Positions 1 to 9,200 of a stretch of 33,149 nucleotides of DNA are shown piece by piece (positions within the stretch are counted from its first letter, which is position 1; the number at the start of each line of letters is the position of its first letter). Both the position numbers and the translations under genes were made by a program. The notes beneath the pieces are model-generated. The model was not told the DNA's origin. It was given only the letters and a program-made list of their open reading frames with translations, and searched no databases. The stretch is from Opitutaceae bacterium (lineage in GTDB: Bacteria; Verrucomicrobiota; Verrucomicrobiia; Opitutales; Opitutaceae), in the NCBI GenBank assembly GCA_028280945.1, contig JANQKV010000011.1:1-33149 (forward strand), in the 5' to 3' direction.

Positions 1-1693
1 CGGTCGTGTCCTCCTCGACCTCGAAGATCCTTGACTGCGGACCCGGGTCGCGGGTCACACCAAAGCCGGCCAGGGCCGCATCGAAGTCGACGATGGCCCA
101 GCTTTGATCGTCGTGATCGGAGAATGTCCGCACATAGGGGGTCACGTCGTCGTCCACCGCCCCGGACTGCCATTCTGAGCGCAGCACGTTGTTGTTGGCC
201 CGGGTAAAGCCCTCGTTGGAAAACGTTTGGTAAGCTGCACCAAACTTCAGGCTCGAACCCGGGGCGATAAGGAAGTCGAAGTCCAACTTGGCGTTGTCAA
301 AGGTGGAGGTCTGTTCGCTCGCACTGAAGTCAATCTCGTGAGCCCGCCAGACCGACGGGTCGGTCGAATCGAAGCCATAGGTATTGTAGCCGTAGAACCG
401 GTCGATGGTGTAGTCGGAGATGACGTCCCCGAAGGTTTCCAGATAGAATTTGTCGCTGGTGGGAATCTTGTATTCGGATTCCTCCGTTCCGAGCAAAGCC
501 TGCAGGGAGAGGCGGTCGTTGAGGTCCCAGTCGGCGGAGAGAACAACTTGGTCAAAGGTGTTCTCGGTGGTCTGGCGGCGCGTTTCCGTGGCGATGTTGG
601 CCCCGGAGACATCGAGGTAGACGACTTCGTTGCCCTCATTGTAACGAATCTCGTTGATGGTCGAGTTCGGGTAGGTGACGCCGTCCACGGTGGTGCCTCC
701 GCCGAGCCAGGTGGAGCTCGAGCCCCGGGCGGCGAGGTGCAGTTCATCCCGTTCGCCATCAAACTGCCCGTGGAGCACGTCCAGCGTGAGACTAAAGTTG
801 TCCGAGGGCTTCCATTGCAGGGCCGAGGTCAGGCCCAGGCGCTCCTGATTGCTCTGCCAGACCGAAAGGCGGTTGCCGCGGGCAAAGCGAAGTTCGCCGG
901 AGTTGATCGCGTCTTGATCGGCTTGCGGCAGGCCCGAGATGTCACTGCCGCGGGAATCCCGCAATCTCCACCGATAGGTGTTGTATCCCTGTTCCTCGGT
1001 ATCGCGGGAGGAGTAGGCGACTGAAAACAAGGCCCCGAACGTGCCCCAGTTGTTCGATGCCTGGGCGGCGAAACGCGGCTGCAGATCGCCGGTTGCGGTA
1101 TTGGTGCCGGCCTGAGCGGAAATCGCGGTTTGCACGCCCGTGTAGTCGAAAGGCTTGGCGGTGACCAATCCCACCGTGCCCGCCAGACCCCCCTCGTTTT
1201 GAGAGGCCTCAAAACTTTTGTAGATGTCCATGCGGTTGAACAGCTCGGAGGCGAAGATATTGAAGTCGAAGGCGCGGTCTCGTGTGCCCTGGCCCCGGCT
1301 GTCTTGAGGTGAGTCGACATTGCCCAACACCTCCATGCCATTCAGTTGCACCCGGGTAAAGTCGGGGCCAAGGCCGCGCAGCGAAACACGCCGTCCTTCA
1401 CCCGCTTCGCGGTTGATCGCCACTCCGGGGAGCCGCTGCAGCGATTCGGCGAGATTCAGATCGGGAAACTTCGCAACGTCCTCCGCTACAATGGAATCGC
1501 TGACGATCACGGCTTCTCGCTTGAACTCTAGAGCTTTTATCAGAGAAGCCCGGGTGCCACTTACACTGAAGGCATCTAGCGTTACGACCGGTTCGGTGCG
1601 GTCGGCGGCAGATTGTTGTCCCTTGGATAAAGTTGCGCTCAGGCTGATTGCCATTGCTAGAAGCAATGAAATAGGTTTGTTGTATATAGTCAT
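1..1693 (-). CDS. TonB-dependent receptor, N-terminal part (C-terminus outside window)
   Basis: Outer-membrane receptor that would import a substrate, probably a glycan fragment, using TonB energy. The frame is open from the ATG at 1693 to the window edge, about 564 codons, so the end of the barrel is missing. The protein starts with a signal peptide (MTIYNKPISLLLAMAISLSA). A plug domain follows with the TonB-box-like VVTLDAFSVSGTRASL, then SIVAEDVAKFPDLNLAESLQ, LPGVAINREAGEGRRVSLRG and the QLNGMEV stretch. This layout is that of the Xanthomonas/Caulobacter-type TonB receptor family (TIGR01782-like). There is no CarboxypepD_reg domain, unlike the receptor at 6224. The gene is divergent from a LacI-type regulator, and a CG-centred palindrome lies 76 bp upstream of the start, so LacI control is likely. 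No clear ribosome site precedes the ATG. The substrate cannot be read from the sequence. Confidence 0.93.
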   Translation of the reverse strand, partial: MTIYNKPISLLLAMAISLSATLSKGQQSAADRTEPVVTLDAFSVSGTRASLIKALEFKREAVIVSDSIVAEDVAKFPDLNLAESLQRLPGVAINREAGEGRRVSLRGLGPDFTRVQLNGMEVLGNVDSPQDSRGQGTRDRAFDFNIFASELFNRMDIYKSFEASQNEGGLAGTVGLVTAKPFDYTGVQTAISAQAGTNTATGDLQPRFAAQASNNWGTFGALFSVAYSSRDTEEQGYNTYRWRLRDSRGSDISGLPQADQDAINSGELRFARGNRLSVWQSNQERLGLTSALQWKPSDNFSLTLDVLHGQFDGERDELHLAARGSSSTWLGGGTTVDGVTYPNSTINEIRYNEGNEVVYLDVSGANIATETRRQTTENTFDQVVLSADWDLNDRLSLQALLGTEESEYKIPTSDKFYLETFGDVISDYTIDRFYGYNTYGFDSTDPSVWRAHEIDFSASEQTSTFDNAKLDFDFLIAPGSSLKFGAAYQTFSNEGFTRANNNVLRSEWQSGAVDDDVTPYVRTFSDHDDQSWAIVDFDAALAGFGVTRDPGPQSRIFEVEEDTT

Positions 1694-1768
1694 TTTGCTG
1701 TCTATATTGAGGTTTGGCGGGCAAGATGAGCGAAGCTCCGGCCGCGGCAATCTGTCAATGGGCCCAAA

Positions 1769-1782
1769 ATCTAACGTTAGAT
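1769..1782. promoter_or_regulatory. Candidate LacI-family operator
   Basis: ATCTAACGTTAGAT is a perfect 14-bp palindrome with a central CG, the form typical of LacI-family operators. It lies between the divergent TonB receptor (start 1693) and LacI regulator (start 2107). On the minus strand a TTGACA at 1758-1753 lies just downstream, but I found no convincing -10 at the expected spacing. Assignment to the adjacent regulator is inference. Confidence 0.6.
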
Positions 1783-1807
1783 ACTCAGCTTTGGCGTAAC
1801 CTTACCG

Positions 1808-1821
1808 TCACGACTTCGTGA
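1808..1821. repeat. Second inverted repeat in the receptor/LacI intergenic region
   Basis: TCACGA-CT-TCGTGA is an inverted repeat with 6-bp arms and a 2-bp centre, directly followed by the alternating tract ATATATATAA. It is 25 bp from the CG-centred palindrome and could be a second protein site or part of a promoter. The rest of the roughly 410-bp gap (to 2106) shows no other gene or clear signal. Confidence 0.3.
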
Positions 1822-2106
1822 TATATATAAGTTGTGCGCCGACCGGCCCCGCGGGCATCGCGGTCACGCGGCGGGTCGTAAGCTCCTAGCAACCAGCTTC
1901 CTCTGCTTGCGGTCGATTCCCTTGGGATGCATCGATGGATCTCCTGCCCGCGTCGGGTGAGGGGGGTTCTTTTTTTCGCTTCCACCCAGAGTTGAGGCAA
2001 GGCGCGAGCGCGGGGAGCGGGTGATTTGGACCGATCAGCAGTGTTACGCGAACGTAGCACAATCCAATTGCGGAGGGTGGGGAGAACCACTGAACTGAGG
2101 CAGTCC

Positions 2107-3141
2107 ATGTCAGGTAGAAAGTCGGTTTCCCTCAGAAGGATTGCTGAGGCCTCAGGTTGCTCGATTGCCACGGTTTCCGAAGCGCTCAGGGACAGCACGC
2201 GTGTGCGTGCCTCCACCAAGAACCGTGTCCTGGAGGTCGCCCGGATGATGAACTATACCGTGGATCCCAAGGTTCAGGCAATGATGTCGGCGATTCGCTG
2301 CCACGGCACGAGCAGCTTCAGAGGGTCGATCGCGGTGGTGGACATCCTGGATCCGGATCTCTCCTCGATCCATCCGTTTCATCGGCCCATTTTTGAAGGA
2401 ATTTGCGAGTGCGCGGAACGCCTCGGCTTCGCCACGGAACTCTTCATCATCGACCGGGCAGATCCCGGGCAGGGAGTCAAAAGACTGGACCGCATCATTA
2501 AAGCACGGGGAATCGATGGATTGATCGTGCTGCCCTTTACCGATGCAGTGGATTTTTCTTGTTTGGATTTTGGCCGGGTTTCGTCGGTGAGCATGGATTT
2601 TTGCCTGGTCGCGCCGAAACTGCATCATGTATACCCCGATCATCATTCCTCAATTATAGAGGCACTATATGATCTTTCGAATCTGGGTTATAAACGGCCG
2701 GGATTGTATATGTTGAAGAGCAAGGACAGTCGACTTAAATATCGCTGGACGACAGGATTTCAGTCTTATCATCTTATGATCGGCGAGGTTATAGATTCCC
2801 GGGCAGCGGTTGTGGTGGATAGTTTGGACGAAAAACACTTTATAAACTGGTTCAATGACTATCGACCCGATGTTGTGCTTGGACATTTCGACCTTTTTTG
2901 GGACTGGCTGGAGAAAAACGGAAATGCGGTGCCGGAGGAGGTGGGCTTCTTTTGCCTGAATCGAGTGGCGCAGAAAAGCAGCTGCTGCGGGTTGGACCTT
3001 AACCCCCGGCAATTGGGGGTGGTGGCGGCTGAGGCGGTGGTCGATTTGATTAACCGGGGGGAGGTCGGAGTTCCCGAGCATCCCAAGGGGATTTCGGTCA
3101 TGGCCTCAAGAATGCCGGGCGACTCGCTCCGGGCAAATTAG
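2107..3141 (+). CDS. LacI-family transcriptional regulator
   Basis: DNA-binding repressor or activator responding to a small ligand, usually a sugar. The ATG at 2107 gives 344 residues. A longer frame from a TTG at 2026 exists, but the ATG has a GAGG about 8 nt upstream and puts the helix-turn-helix right at the N-terminus as expected. Residues 7-27 (VSLRRIAEASGCSIATVSEAL) are the LacI helix-turn-helix, followed by the hinge region (RVLEVARMMNYTVDPKVQAMM). From about residue 70 the protein resembles the periplasmic-binding-protein-like sensor domain, with the subdomain boundary near IDGLIVLPF. It is divergent from the TonB receptor at 1693, whose promoter region has a LacI-type palindrome, so it probably controls that receptor. 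The middle of the gene is noticeably richer in A/T than its neighbours. Confidence 0.93.
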   Translation: MSGRKSVSLRRIAEASGCSIATVSEALRDSTRVRASTKNRVLEVARMMNYTVDPKVQAMMSAIRCHGTSSFRGSIAVVDILDPDLSSIHPFHRPIFEGICECAERLGFATELFIIDRADPGQGVKRLDRIIKARGIDGLIVLPFTDAVDFSCLDFGRVSSVSMDFCLVAPKLHHVYPDHHSSIIEALYDLSNLGYKRPGLYMLKSKDSRLKYRWTTGFQSYHLMIGEVIDSRAAVVVDSLDEKHFINWFNDYRPDVVLGHFDLFWDWLEKNGNAVPEEVGFFCLNRVAQKSSCCGLDLNPRQLGVVAAEAVVDLINRGEVGVPEHPKGISVMASRMPGDSLRAN

Positions 3142-3225
3142 GCGGAAAGCACAACAGGCAAGCGCGTTCCGCGTCTGAATCCGAGCAAGCTGGCCAAACC
3201 TCCCCATGGTCCTTTCGGATGGCCT

Positions 3226-4395
3226 CTATGCCTCCGACTCAGCTGCCACCCAGCGGTGGACGGACTCATTGACTTCTTTGATTCCTGAAGTGCTCAAATC
3301 CTCTTGGTCGGCCGCGTCCCTCAGGCCGAAGCGGCGCACGCGATTACGGAGGTAAGCGCCACACAGGTGGTAACCGACGCATTCCGGTATCTCCTGCAGC
3401 ACCCGGTGAACGGCGGCGTAGCCTTCGGGCCAATGATGGCGATCCTCCTGTGGTGGCCAACCCGGGGTGGTATGGGGCGACCAAACCGCGCTGTCGGCGA
3501 GAAGAATGGGTTTGCCCGCCAGGTCGGCCCAGTAGCGGAGCTTTCGATCCACGTGATCAGCATCGCCAAAGCATTGGAATGCCAGCACGTCTACAAAAGG
3601 CAGGGCGGCTTGCACCACTTCAGCGGGAAGGGGGGCATTGGCTTCGTAGCGATCGCCCAGGATCAGATGATTCGGGTCGTAACGGCGGATGGCCTCGGTC
3701 GTGACACGGTAGTAGGTGGTGGCGAGATCGAAGAGTTCTCGACGACCGGCGGCCGTTTTGAGGTCATTTTCATCGAAGAGCGCGCCCTTCCAGGCGGCGC
3801 GTTCACGATGGTGCACCCACGTCGGACAGTCCGTGAACCAGTAGCCAATAAGGTTGGGATCATCGCGCATGCGGGCGCACTGATCGCGAGCGACATAGTC
3901 ACACCACTCTGCAAACGCCTGTGAACGGATGTCGGGCAGCCGGGTGGCGATTTCCCACTGGTGCGACTCGATGAACGGCAGCATGTGGCAGTAGGGCAGG
4001 CCCAGCCATTGGTATTCCTCGAAGGTGAAGGCGCGGGAGTGGTTGTTGTTGTAGTCGTTGATGACAACCACCTCCTGGTTCCAGCCCAGGGTGTTGAAGC
4101 CCCACGCCTGAAGGTCGGTGCCCACCTGCTTCAGCCACCGCTGCATGTCGTTGCCATACTTCTCGTGCCAGAGCTCGACGTTTTCGACGTAGCGCAGGGT
4201 GGAGGAATCAACGTGGTTCAGGCCCACGGACCAGAACGGATTTCCCTGTGGCGTGCGGAACCACCACCGGCCATTACGCTGCATCAATTGGAAAAAGGAG
4301 GCAGGAGAAGGGGCGGCGTTCATTCGAGTGGCAAGGGCAAGGGTGGCGAGAGTGGCGGTGCGCAGAAACACCCGGCGGCTGGTGGGGTGGGACAT
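3226..4395 (-). CDS. Tat-exported glycosidase-like (agarase-like) TIM-barrel protein
   Basis: Probable secreted or periplasmic carbohydrate-active protein of 389 residues. The N-terminus is a twin-arginine signal (SRRVFLR at residues 6-12, hydrophobic stretch, AAPSP). The mature part starts with a pattern common in clan GH-A agarase/galactosidase-like proteins: FRTPQGNPFWSVGLNHVD (47-63) and AWGFNTLGW (97-105). Later strand motifs are LIGYWFTDCPTW (182-193), HLILGDRYEAN (243-253), VDVLAFQCFG (268-277) and KPILLADSAVW (295-305). Where GH-A enzymes have catalytic Glu after strands 4 and 7, this protein appears to have DCPTW and ADSAVW, so classical retaining hydrolysis is doubtful. It is the last gene of a compact ROK-YkgJ-this unit (21-bp gap to YkgJ) and converges with the LacI gene. 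The exact family is not certain. Confidence 0.7.
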   Translation of the reverse strand: MSHPTSRRVFLRTATLATLALATRMNAAPSPASFFQLMQRNGRWWFRTPQGNPFWSVGLNHVDSSTLRYVENVELWHEKYGNDMQRWLKQVGTDLQAWGFNTLGWNQEVVVINDYNNNHSRAFTFEEYQWLGLPYCHMLPFIESHQWEIATRLPDIRSQAFAEWCDYVARDQCARMRDDPNLIGYWFTDCPTWVHHRERAAWKGALFDENDLKTAAGRRELFDLATTYYRVTTEAIRRYDPNHLILGDRYEANAPLPAEVVQAALPFVDVLAFQCFGDADHVDRKLRYWADLAGKPILLADSAVWSPHTTPGWPPQEDRHHWPEGYAAVHRVLQEIPECVGYHLCGAYLRNRVRRFGLRDAADQEDLSTSGIKEVNESVHRWVAAESEA

Positions 4396-4416
4396 GGGTG
4401 ATATCGTTGGGAATGA

Positions 4417-4815
4417 TCAATTCCGGCTACAAGTGCGGTTGATGCTGGACGTTGCGCCATGCCTCGGAGCCTTGAGGATCAAGTCGGCTTCGCACTGGAC
4501 TGAACCGCGGGCGAGGTCGCGGCAGGTCTGGGGGCGGCGGTCGTAGACCTGGCAGACGAAACGCAGGCCGTGATCGGTGGTCTCAACCGCCAGCGCCGCA
4601 CAATGGCCGTTGGTCATGCGCATGAAGGCTTGGTTACCACGCCAATGGGTCCATTGCTCGACTTCGGATCCCAAACGCGACCAATCATCACCGGTCACTG
4701 GCACATAAAACTCGGCGGGGGAGAAACAACAGGCTCCGCAGTCGAGACAGGCGGGTGGATGGAATCCTTGGGATAACTCTGCGGGTGCTTCTGTTTCTCT
4801 TGAAGACTGGCCCAT
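4417..4815 (-). CDS. YkgJ-family cysteine-cluster protein
   Basis: Small cytoplasmic-looking protein of 132 residues with the CxxCxxCC cluster (Cys23, 26, 29, 30 in CLDCGACC), a later GHCAAL cysteine, and the closing CQVYDRRPQTCR pattern. This is the signature of the YkgJ/UPF0153 family, thought to bind iron or zinc; its biochemical role is unsettled. The gene is placed tightly between the ROK regulator (22-bp gap) and the glycosidase-like gene (21-bp gap), all on the minus strand, so it is probably co-transcribed with them. Nothing in the sequence says what it does in this operon. Confidence 0.88.
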   Translation of the reverse strand: MGQSSRETEAPAELSQGFHPPACLDCGACCFSPAEFYVPVTGDDWSRLGSEVEQWTHWRGNQAFMRMTNGHCAALAVETTDHGLRFVCQVYDRRPQTCRDLARGSVQCEADLILKAPRHGATSSINRTCSRN

Positions 4816-4837
4816 CTCTCAGTCGTCAAATTCCGCA

Positions 4838-6007
4838 TCAGGCGGCCGAGGCGGTAGAGCGGTTGGCCGCATGCTCCCGGCCGCTCTCAGGATAAAAAAT
4901 GTGGGCCAAGGGAAGACAAGCGGCGCCTTGAAGCAGTGAGTTGTCGGTTATGTCCGATACACTTACGCGAGGACAGGGTAGCTCCGCTGAGTAAGAAGTC
5001 TCAACTTGACGATATTCGGCGGCGATAACCAAACGATCCAAGATGAAACGAGGCAGGGGGCCGCTCAGGATGATCATTTCTGGATCGTAAAGCCGCGCGA
5101 TATGGTTGAAGCCGGTTCGCAATCTAGGAACGACTGCGTTTATCCAGGCATCCAAGACTCCCGCGTGATCGGAATTGGTGGGATCCAATGACTCCAAACT
5201 CAGGCTGTGCTTTTCCAGATGCACTTCCAAGTCGCGGGCAGACGGACGTGGTTGGTCATAAGGGAACAAAATCCCGAGTCCGCCGGCGTTGCCGTGTTTT
5301 CCCGACATCATGCGCCCGTCTGACATGACGGCCCCACCAACGCCCTGTGCCAGGTAAATGACACAGAAACTCTGCAAGCTTCGACCTTTGCCGTTCATCC
5401 GTTCCGCCCAAGCAGAGGCCTGGGCATCACGCTCCGCGAAGACAGGGACCCCCAACTGTTGAGTCAGTTCTTTTTCCATGTCCAAGCTGAGCAGCCCGGG
5501 AAAATCCCAATGCACGGCCCAGTGGCCCCGGGAGGTGGCTCGGTAACCAGGCAAGGCGATTCCCACGCCAAGAAGGCGAGCTTCCGCTTGATTGAGAGAA
5601 AACGATTTTCGGATGCACGTTCCTACAAAATCAACCAAGACTGGCAGGGTTATCTCATCGACCTGCTCGTGAATTGACTCGTGGATCTCGCCCAGCAGAT
5701 CGATGACTGCGAACGAGATTGATGTCTTACTGAAACTAATTCCCACTGAGAATATCTTTGCGTGTGAGCGGTTCAGGGGGCGAATCGGCGTCCCGACCGT
5801 TCCGGCGAGATGAACGGACTCCTCTACGATTCCAAGGGAAAGGACCCGTTTGGTCAATCGGGTGGCGGAAGCACCGGTAAGGCCTGCAAGTTCCGCCAGA
5901 CTCTTGCGGGAGATCGGACCGCTTCGCCAAATCAAATCCAGAAGATTTCGTTCATTGATGGTCAACTTCCTGAGGTCTTGAAGGATATCTTGAGGTGGTG
6001 CTCGCAT
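4838..6007 (-). CDS. ROK-family transcriptional regulator
   Basis: Sugar-responsive regulator of the NagC/XylR/Mlc type, 389 residues. The N-terminus is a winged helix (about 16-65; NERNLLDLIWRSGPISRKSLAELAGLTGASATRLTKRVLSLGIVEE is its core, residues 18-63). The ROK sugar-kinase-like domain follows: FSVGISFSKTSISFAVIDLLG resembles the phosphate-binding start, and FAERDAQASAWAE carries the conserved Asp region. The usual ROK zinc motif (CxCGxxGCxE) is missing: after GKHGNAGGLGILFPYDQP comes SARDLEVHLE with no cysteines, so sugar sensing may be atypical or zinc-independent. It is the first gene of the ROK-YkgJ-glycosidase unit and divergent from the TonB receptor at 6224; an inverted repeat between the two starts is the probable binding site. 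Confidence 0.92.
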   Translation of the reverse strand: MRAPPQDILQDLRKLTINERNLLDLIWRSGPISRKSLAELAGLTGASATRLTKRVLSLGIVEESVHLAGTVGTPIRPLNRSHAKIFSVGISFSKTSISFAVIDLLGEIHESIHEQVDEITLPVLVDFVGTCIRKSFSLNQAEARLLGVGIALPGYRATSRGHWAVHWDFPGLLSLDMEKELTQQLGVPVFAERDAQASAWAERMNGKGRSLQSFCVIYLAQGVGGAVMSDGRMMSGKHGNAGGLGILFPYDQPRPSARDLEVHLEKHSLSLESLDPTNSDHAGVLDAWINAVVPRLRTGFNHIARLYDPEMIILSGPLPRFILDRLVIAAEYRQVETSYSAELPCPRVSVSDITDNSLLQGAACLPLAHIFYPESGREHAANRSTASAA

Positions 6008-6076
6008 AAGAATCTTGGATCCGAACTGGGATGTGAATGTAACAAATAAGCAACAGAAAACAGTCCAAATAATTAT

Positions 6077-6097
6077 AATTACTTACATAAAGTAATT
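6077..6097. promoter_or_regulatory. Candidate ROK operator (8-bp inverted repeat, 5-bp spacer)
   Basis: Arms AATTACTT (6077-6084) and AAGTAATT (6090-6097) are exact inverted copies separated by 5 bp, within an A/T-rich island in otherwise GC-rich DNA. A TATAAT at 6074-6079 overlaps the left arm and could serve the receptor promoter, and a TTGACT begins in the right arm. The site lies between the divergent ROK gene and TonB receptor. XylR- and Mlc-type ROK operators are similar two-arm A/T-rich repeats. Assignment is inference. Confidence 0.6.
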
Positions 6098-6223
6098 GAC
6101 TTTTCCTCACTAAAAAAGCCTGCTGATTCCGTTCTCGTCGGAATCTTGTCCTCGCACCGAGGGGTGGGCGCACACGATCGAAGACGGGAATTTCCTCTAA
6201 AACTTCTCAACCACATCTTCCTC

Positions 6224-9200
6224 ATGAAATCCTGGACTTGGCGGAATGCGGCAATGGCCCTTCTCGCACTCGTTTTTGTTCAACAGCCCTTGGGGGCGCA
6301 GCAGACCTCGTCTGCTTTGGCCGGAACGGTAACCAACGCCAGCGGGCAGGCCGTGGCTGGCGCTGCGATTCAGCTCACCCATCTGCCCACCAACAGCCGG
6401 ACAAATTCGGTGGCCGACGAACAAGGGCGGTTTTCGTTGCCGGGGCTTCGACCCGGCGGTCCCTACCGCCTGAACGTTTCCGCCCCTACTTACCAGCCGA
6501 CTGAGATTCGTGGACTGGTCCTTAATCTCAATGAAAGCCTGTCTTTGGCGGTTGCGTTGAATGCCGGGGATACGATCGAGATGGATGCCTTTGTCGTCGA
6601 GGCTGACGACGCAGGCGCGATCGCGACAGGGTCGGGGGTGTTGTCAGAGTTCGGTTCGAAGGCGCTGGCGGGCATGCCGGCAGCGGGACGAGATCCCAAG
6701 GAAATTGCCCGCATGGATCCTCGGGCCACCTTTTTGGATGGCGGCGGCGGGCAGATGAGCATCGCGGGCGTCAACCAGCGCCACAACAGCATCACCATTG
6801 ACGGGATCAGGTTGAACGACGACTTCGGTCTCAATCGAACGGGAAATCCCGGGCGGGCCAATCCAGTCTCGATTGATGCCATCGATCAAATCGTGGTCAA
6901 AACGTCAGATTATGATGTGGAGGCCAGCCAATACCTGGGGGGCAACATCAACATCGTCACCAAGTCCGGTTCCAATGAGTTCCATGGTTCGGCGTATGGG
7001 TTCATTAAGAGCGATAAACTGGCCGGAGACCTGCCAAGTGGTGCCGAGCCGGTGCTGGAGGACGAGATTTACGGATTCACCCTCGGCGGGCCCATTTTGA
7101 AGGATCGCCTGTTTTTCTTTGCCAACTACGAGAAGTTTACGACTTCCACCCCGGTTAACTTCACTCCCGCGGACGCGGGCATCACGGATGCGGAGATTTC
7201 GCGCTATCAATCGATCCTGCAGGATGTTTACGGTTATGATCCTGGAGGCGTTCAGCTGTCCAACCCGACTGATGACGAACGTCTGCTCCTGAAATTCGAC
7301 GCCAATTTGAGCGAGGGTCACCGGGCTGTGTTTACCTACACGAACGATGAGGCGTTCACTTCGGACCAACAGGAGAGCAATACGGGTAATTTTGCTCTTT
7401 CGAGCACGTATCTCAGTCGCATCCGTGAGGTGGATGGTTACTCAGCCCAATTCTTCTCTGATTGGACCAACCGGATTTCGACGGAGCTGAGTTACTCCTA
7501 CAAGAAGGCGGTCGAGGATCGCAATCCGACCAACTCGGAGTTTGCGCAATTTATGGTTCGAACCGACAGCGGCAGTTTTCTGCATGCGGGGCCGCGTTTC
7601 CCGTTCCAGCAGAACTTTCAGTTCAACATTTTTGAAACCCTTAAGGGAAAGATCATCTATGACCTCGGCCGTCATACTCTGAAAGCTGGCTATGAATACC
7701 AGAAGACCCAGGTCAACAACGACTTCATCTTGTTTGCTCCCAATGGAAACTATGTCTTCGACAGCTTCGAGGACTTGGAAAACCGCACGGCCAGCGGGTT
7801 CATGTATGAAAACGCGCCCTCGGGTGACCCCGATGATGGCGGGGCGCGGTGGGACTACGCGGTCCACAATTTCTTTCTGCAGGATGAGTGGGAATTGAAC
7901 GACCGACTCACGTTCGAGTTTGGCGTGCGAGCGGAGGAATATTCGTCCGACTCGGTTCCCGTGGTAAACCCCGGCTTCCTTGATCGAAACGGATTCAGCA
8001 ACGCGGCCAACCTGGACGGCAAGTCGATCGTCATGCCCCGGGCCGGGTTCACGTGGCAGCCCACGAAGCGCACCACGGTGCGGGCGGGCTTCGGGCTTTT
8101 TTCCGGTGGCACCCCCAACGTGTTTTATTCGAACACCTACAACCGCAACGGTGTTGCCACCGCCACTGTTGGAGTGTTCCGCCAGCCGCTTGCCAATTTG
8201 TCTCCAGCCGATGCGGCTGCGATCGGCACGAACATTGATGGGTTCAACGTTGCGCCCGAGGCTCAGGCATTGGTAGCAGCCAATGTGGGATCGGGAACGG
8301 CCGAAGCGCTCGACCCGGATTTTAACATCCCGTCCTCCTGGAAGGCTTCGATCGGCGTCGAGCACTCCCTCGACCTTTCCGACTTCGGTTTGGGGGATCG
8401 CTGGTATCTGAAGGCCGATCTCCTTCATATTGCGGCCAAAGATGCGCTCACCATCAACGTGTTGGGGTTGACGCAAACCGGCACGGTTTTCGATGGGAGG
8501 CCTACTTTCTCGGTCGGCACCCGTGACTTCCTGCTCACCAATACCAGTGCCGGAGAGTCCACCTCTCTCAGCCTGGGCTTCGAAAAGTCATTCGAGTCGG
8601 GGTGGGATGTTTTTGGCAGTTGGACGCTGACCGACTCGGAAGACTCTGACAGCACCCAAGGATCGGTATTGGCGGATACCACGCGTCTGACCGGAACGGA
8701 CATCAACAATCTGCCCCTGACGACGTCTGCCTTGGAAATCCGGCATCGTTTTGTTCTGGGATTCAACTTCACGCGGAACTTCTTCGACGACTATGCCACC
8801 CGGGTGGGGTTGTTCGCCGAGCACCGCAGCGGGCTTCCGTTCAGCTACTCGTTTGCCAACAACCCCTTCAACAGCCAAACCACCGCTCCCTTCTATCTGC
8901 CTCTCGCCGATGATCCCCGGGTAAGCTACGCTGAGGGCACCAAGGCCGCTCTCGATACGTTTGTGGCGCGGAACGGGTTGGCGAAATACCGCGGAACGAT
9001 TCTGCCGCGCAACGGGTTCCGGTCCGACAACGTTACCAAGGTCGACTTGCGCTTTACGCAGGAGATTCCCGCATTTCTGAAGGGCACGCGGGCAGAACTG
9101 ATTTTCGACATCGATAACCTCACCAATTTGCTGAACTCCGATTGGGGCATCGAACGTTCGGTCAGCAGCAATGGCACCTTTGGCCCGAGTGCGGTGCCGC

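Noticed and set aside
227-1024. Long plus-strand open frame opposite the first TonB receptor
   Set aside because: It is antisense to a clearly recognisable receptor, and its translation shows no family features; it reflects high GC content.
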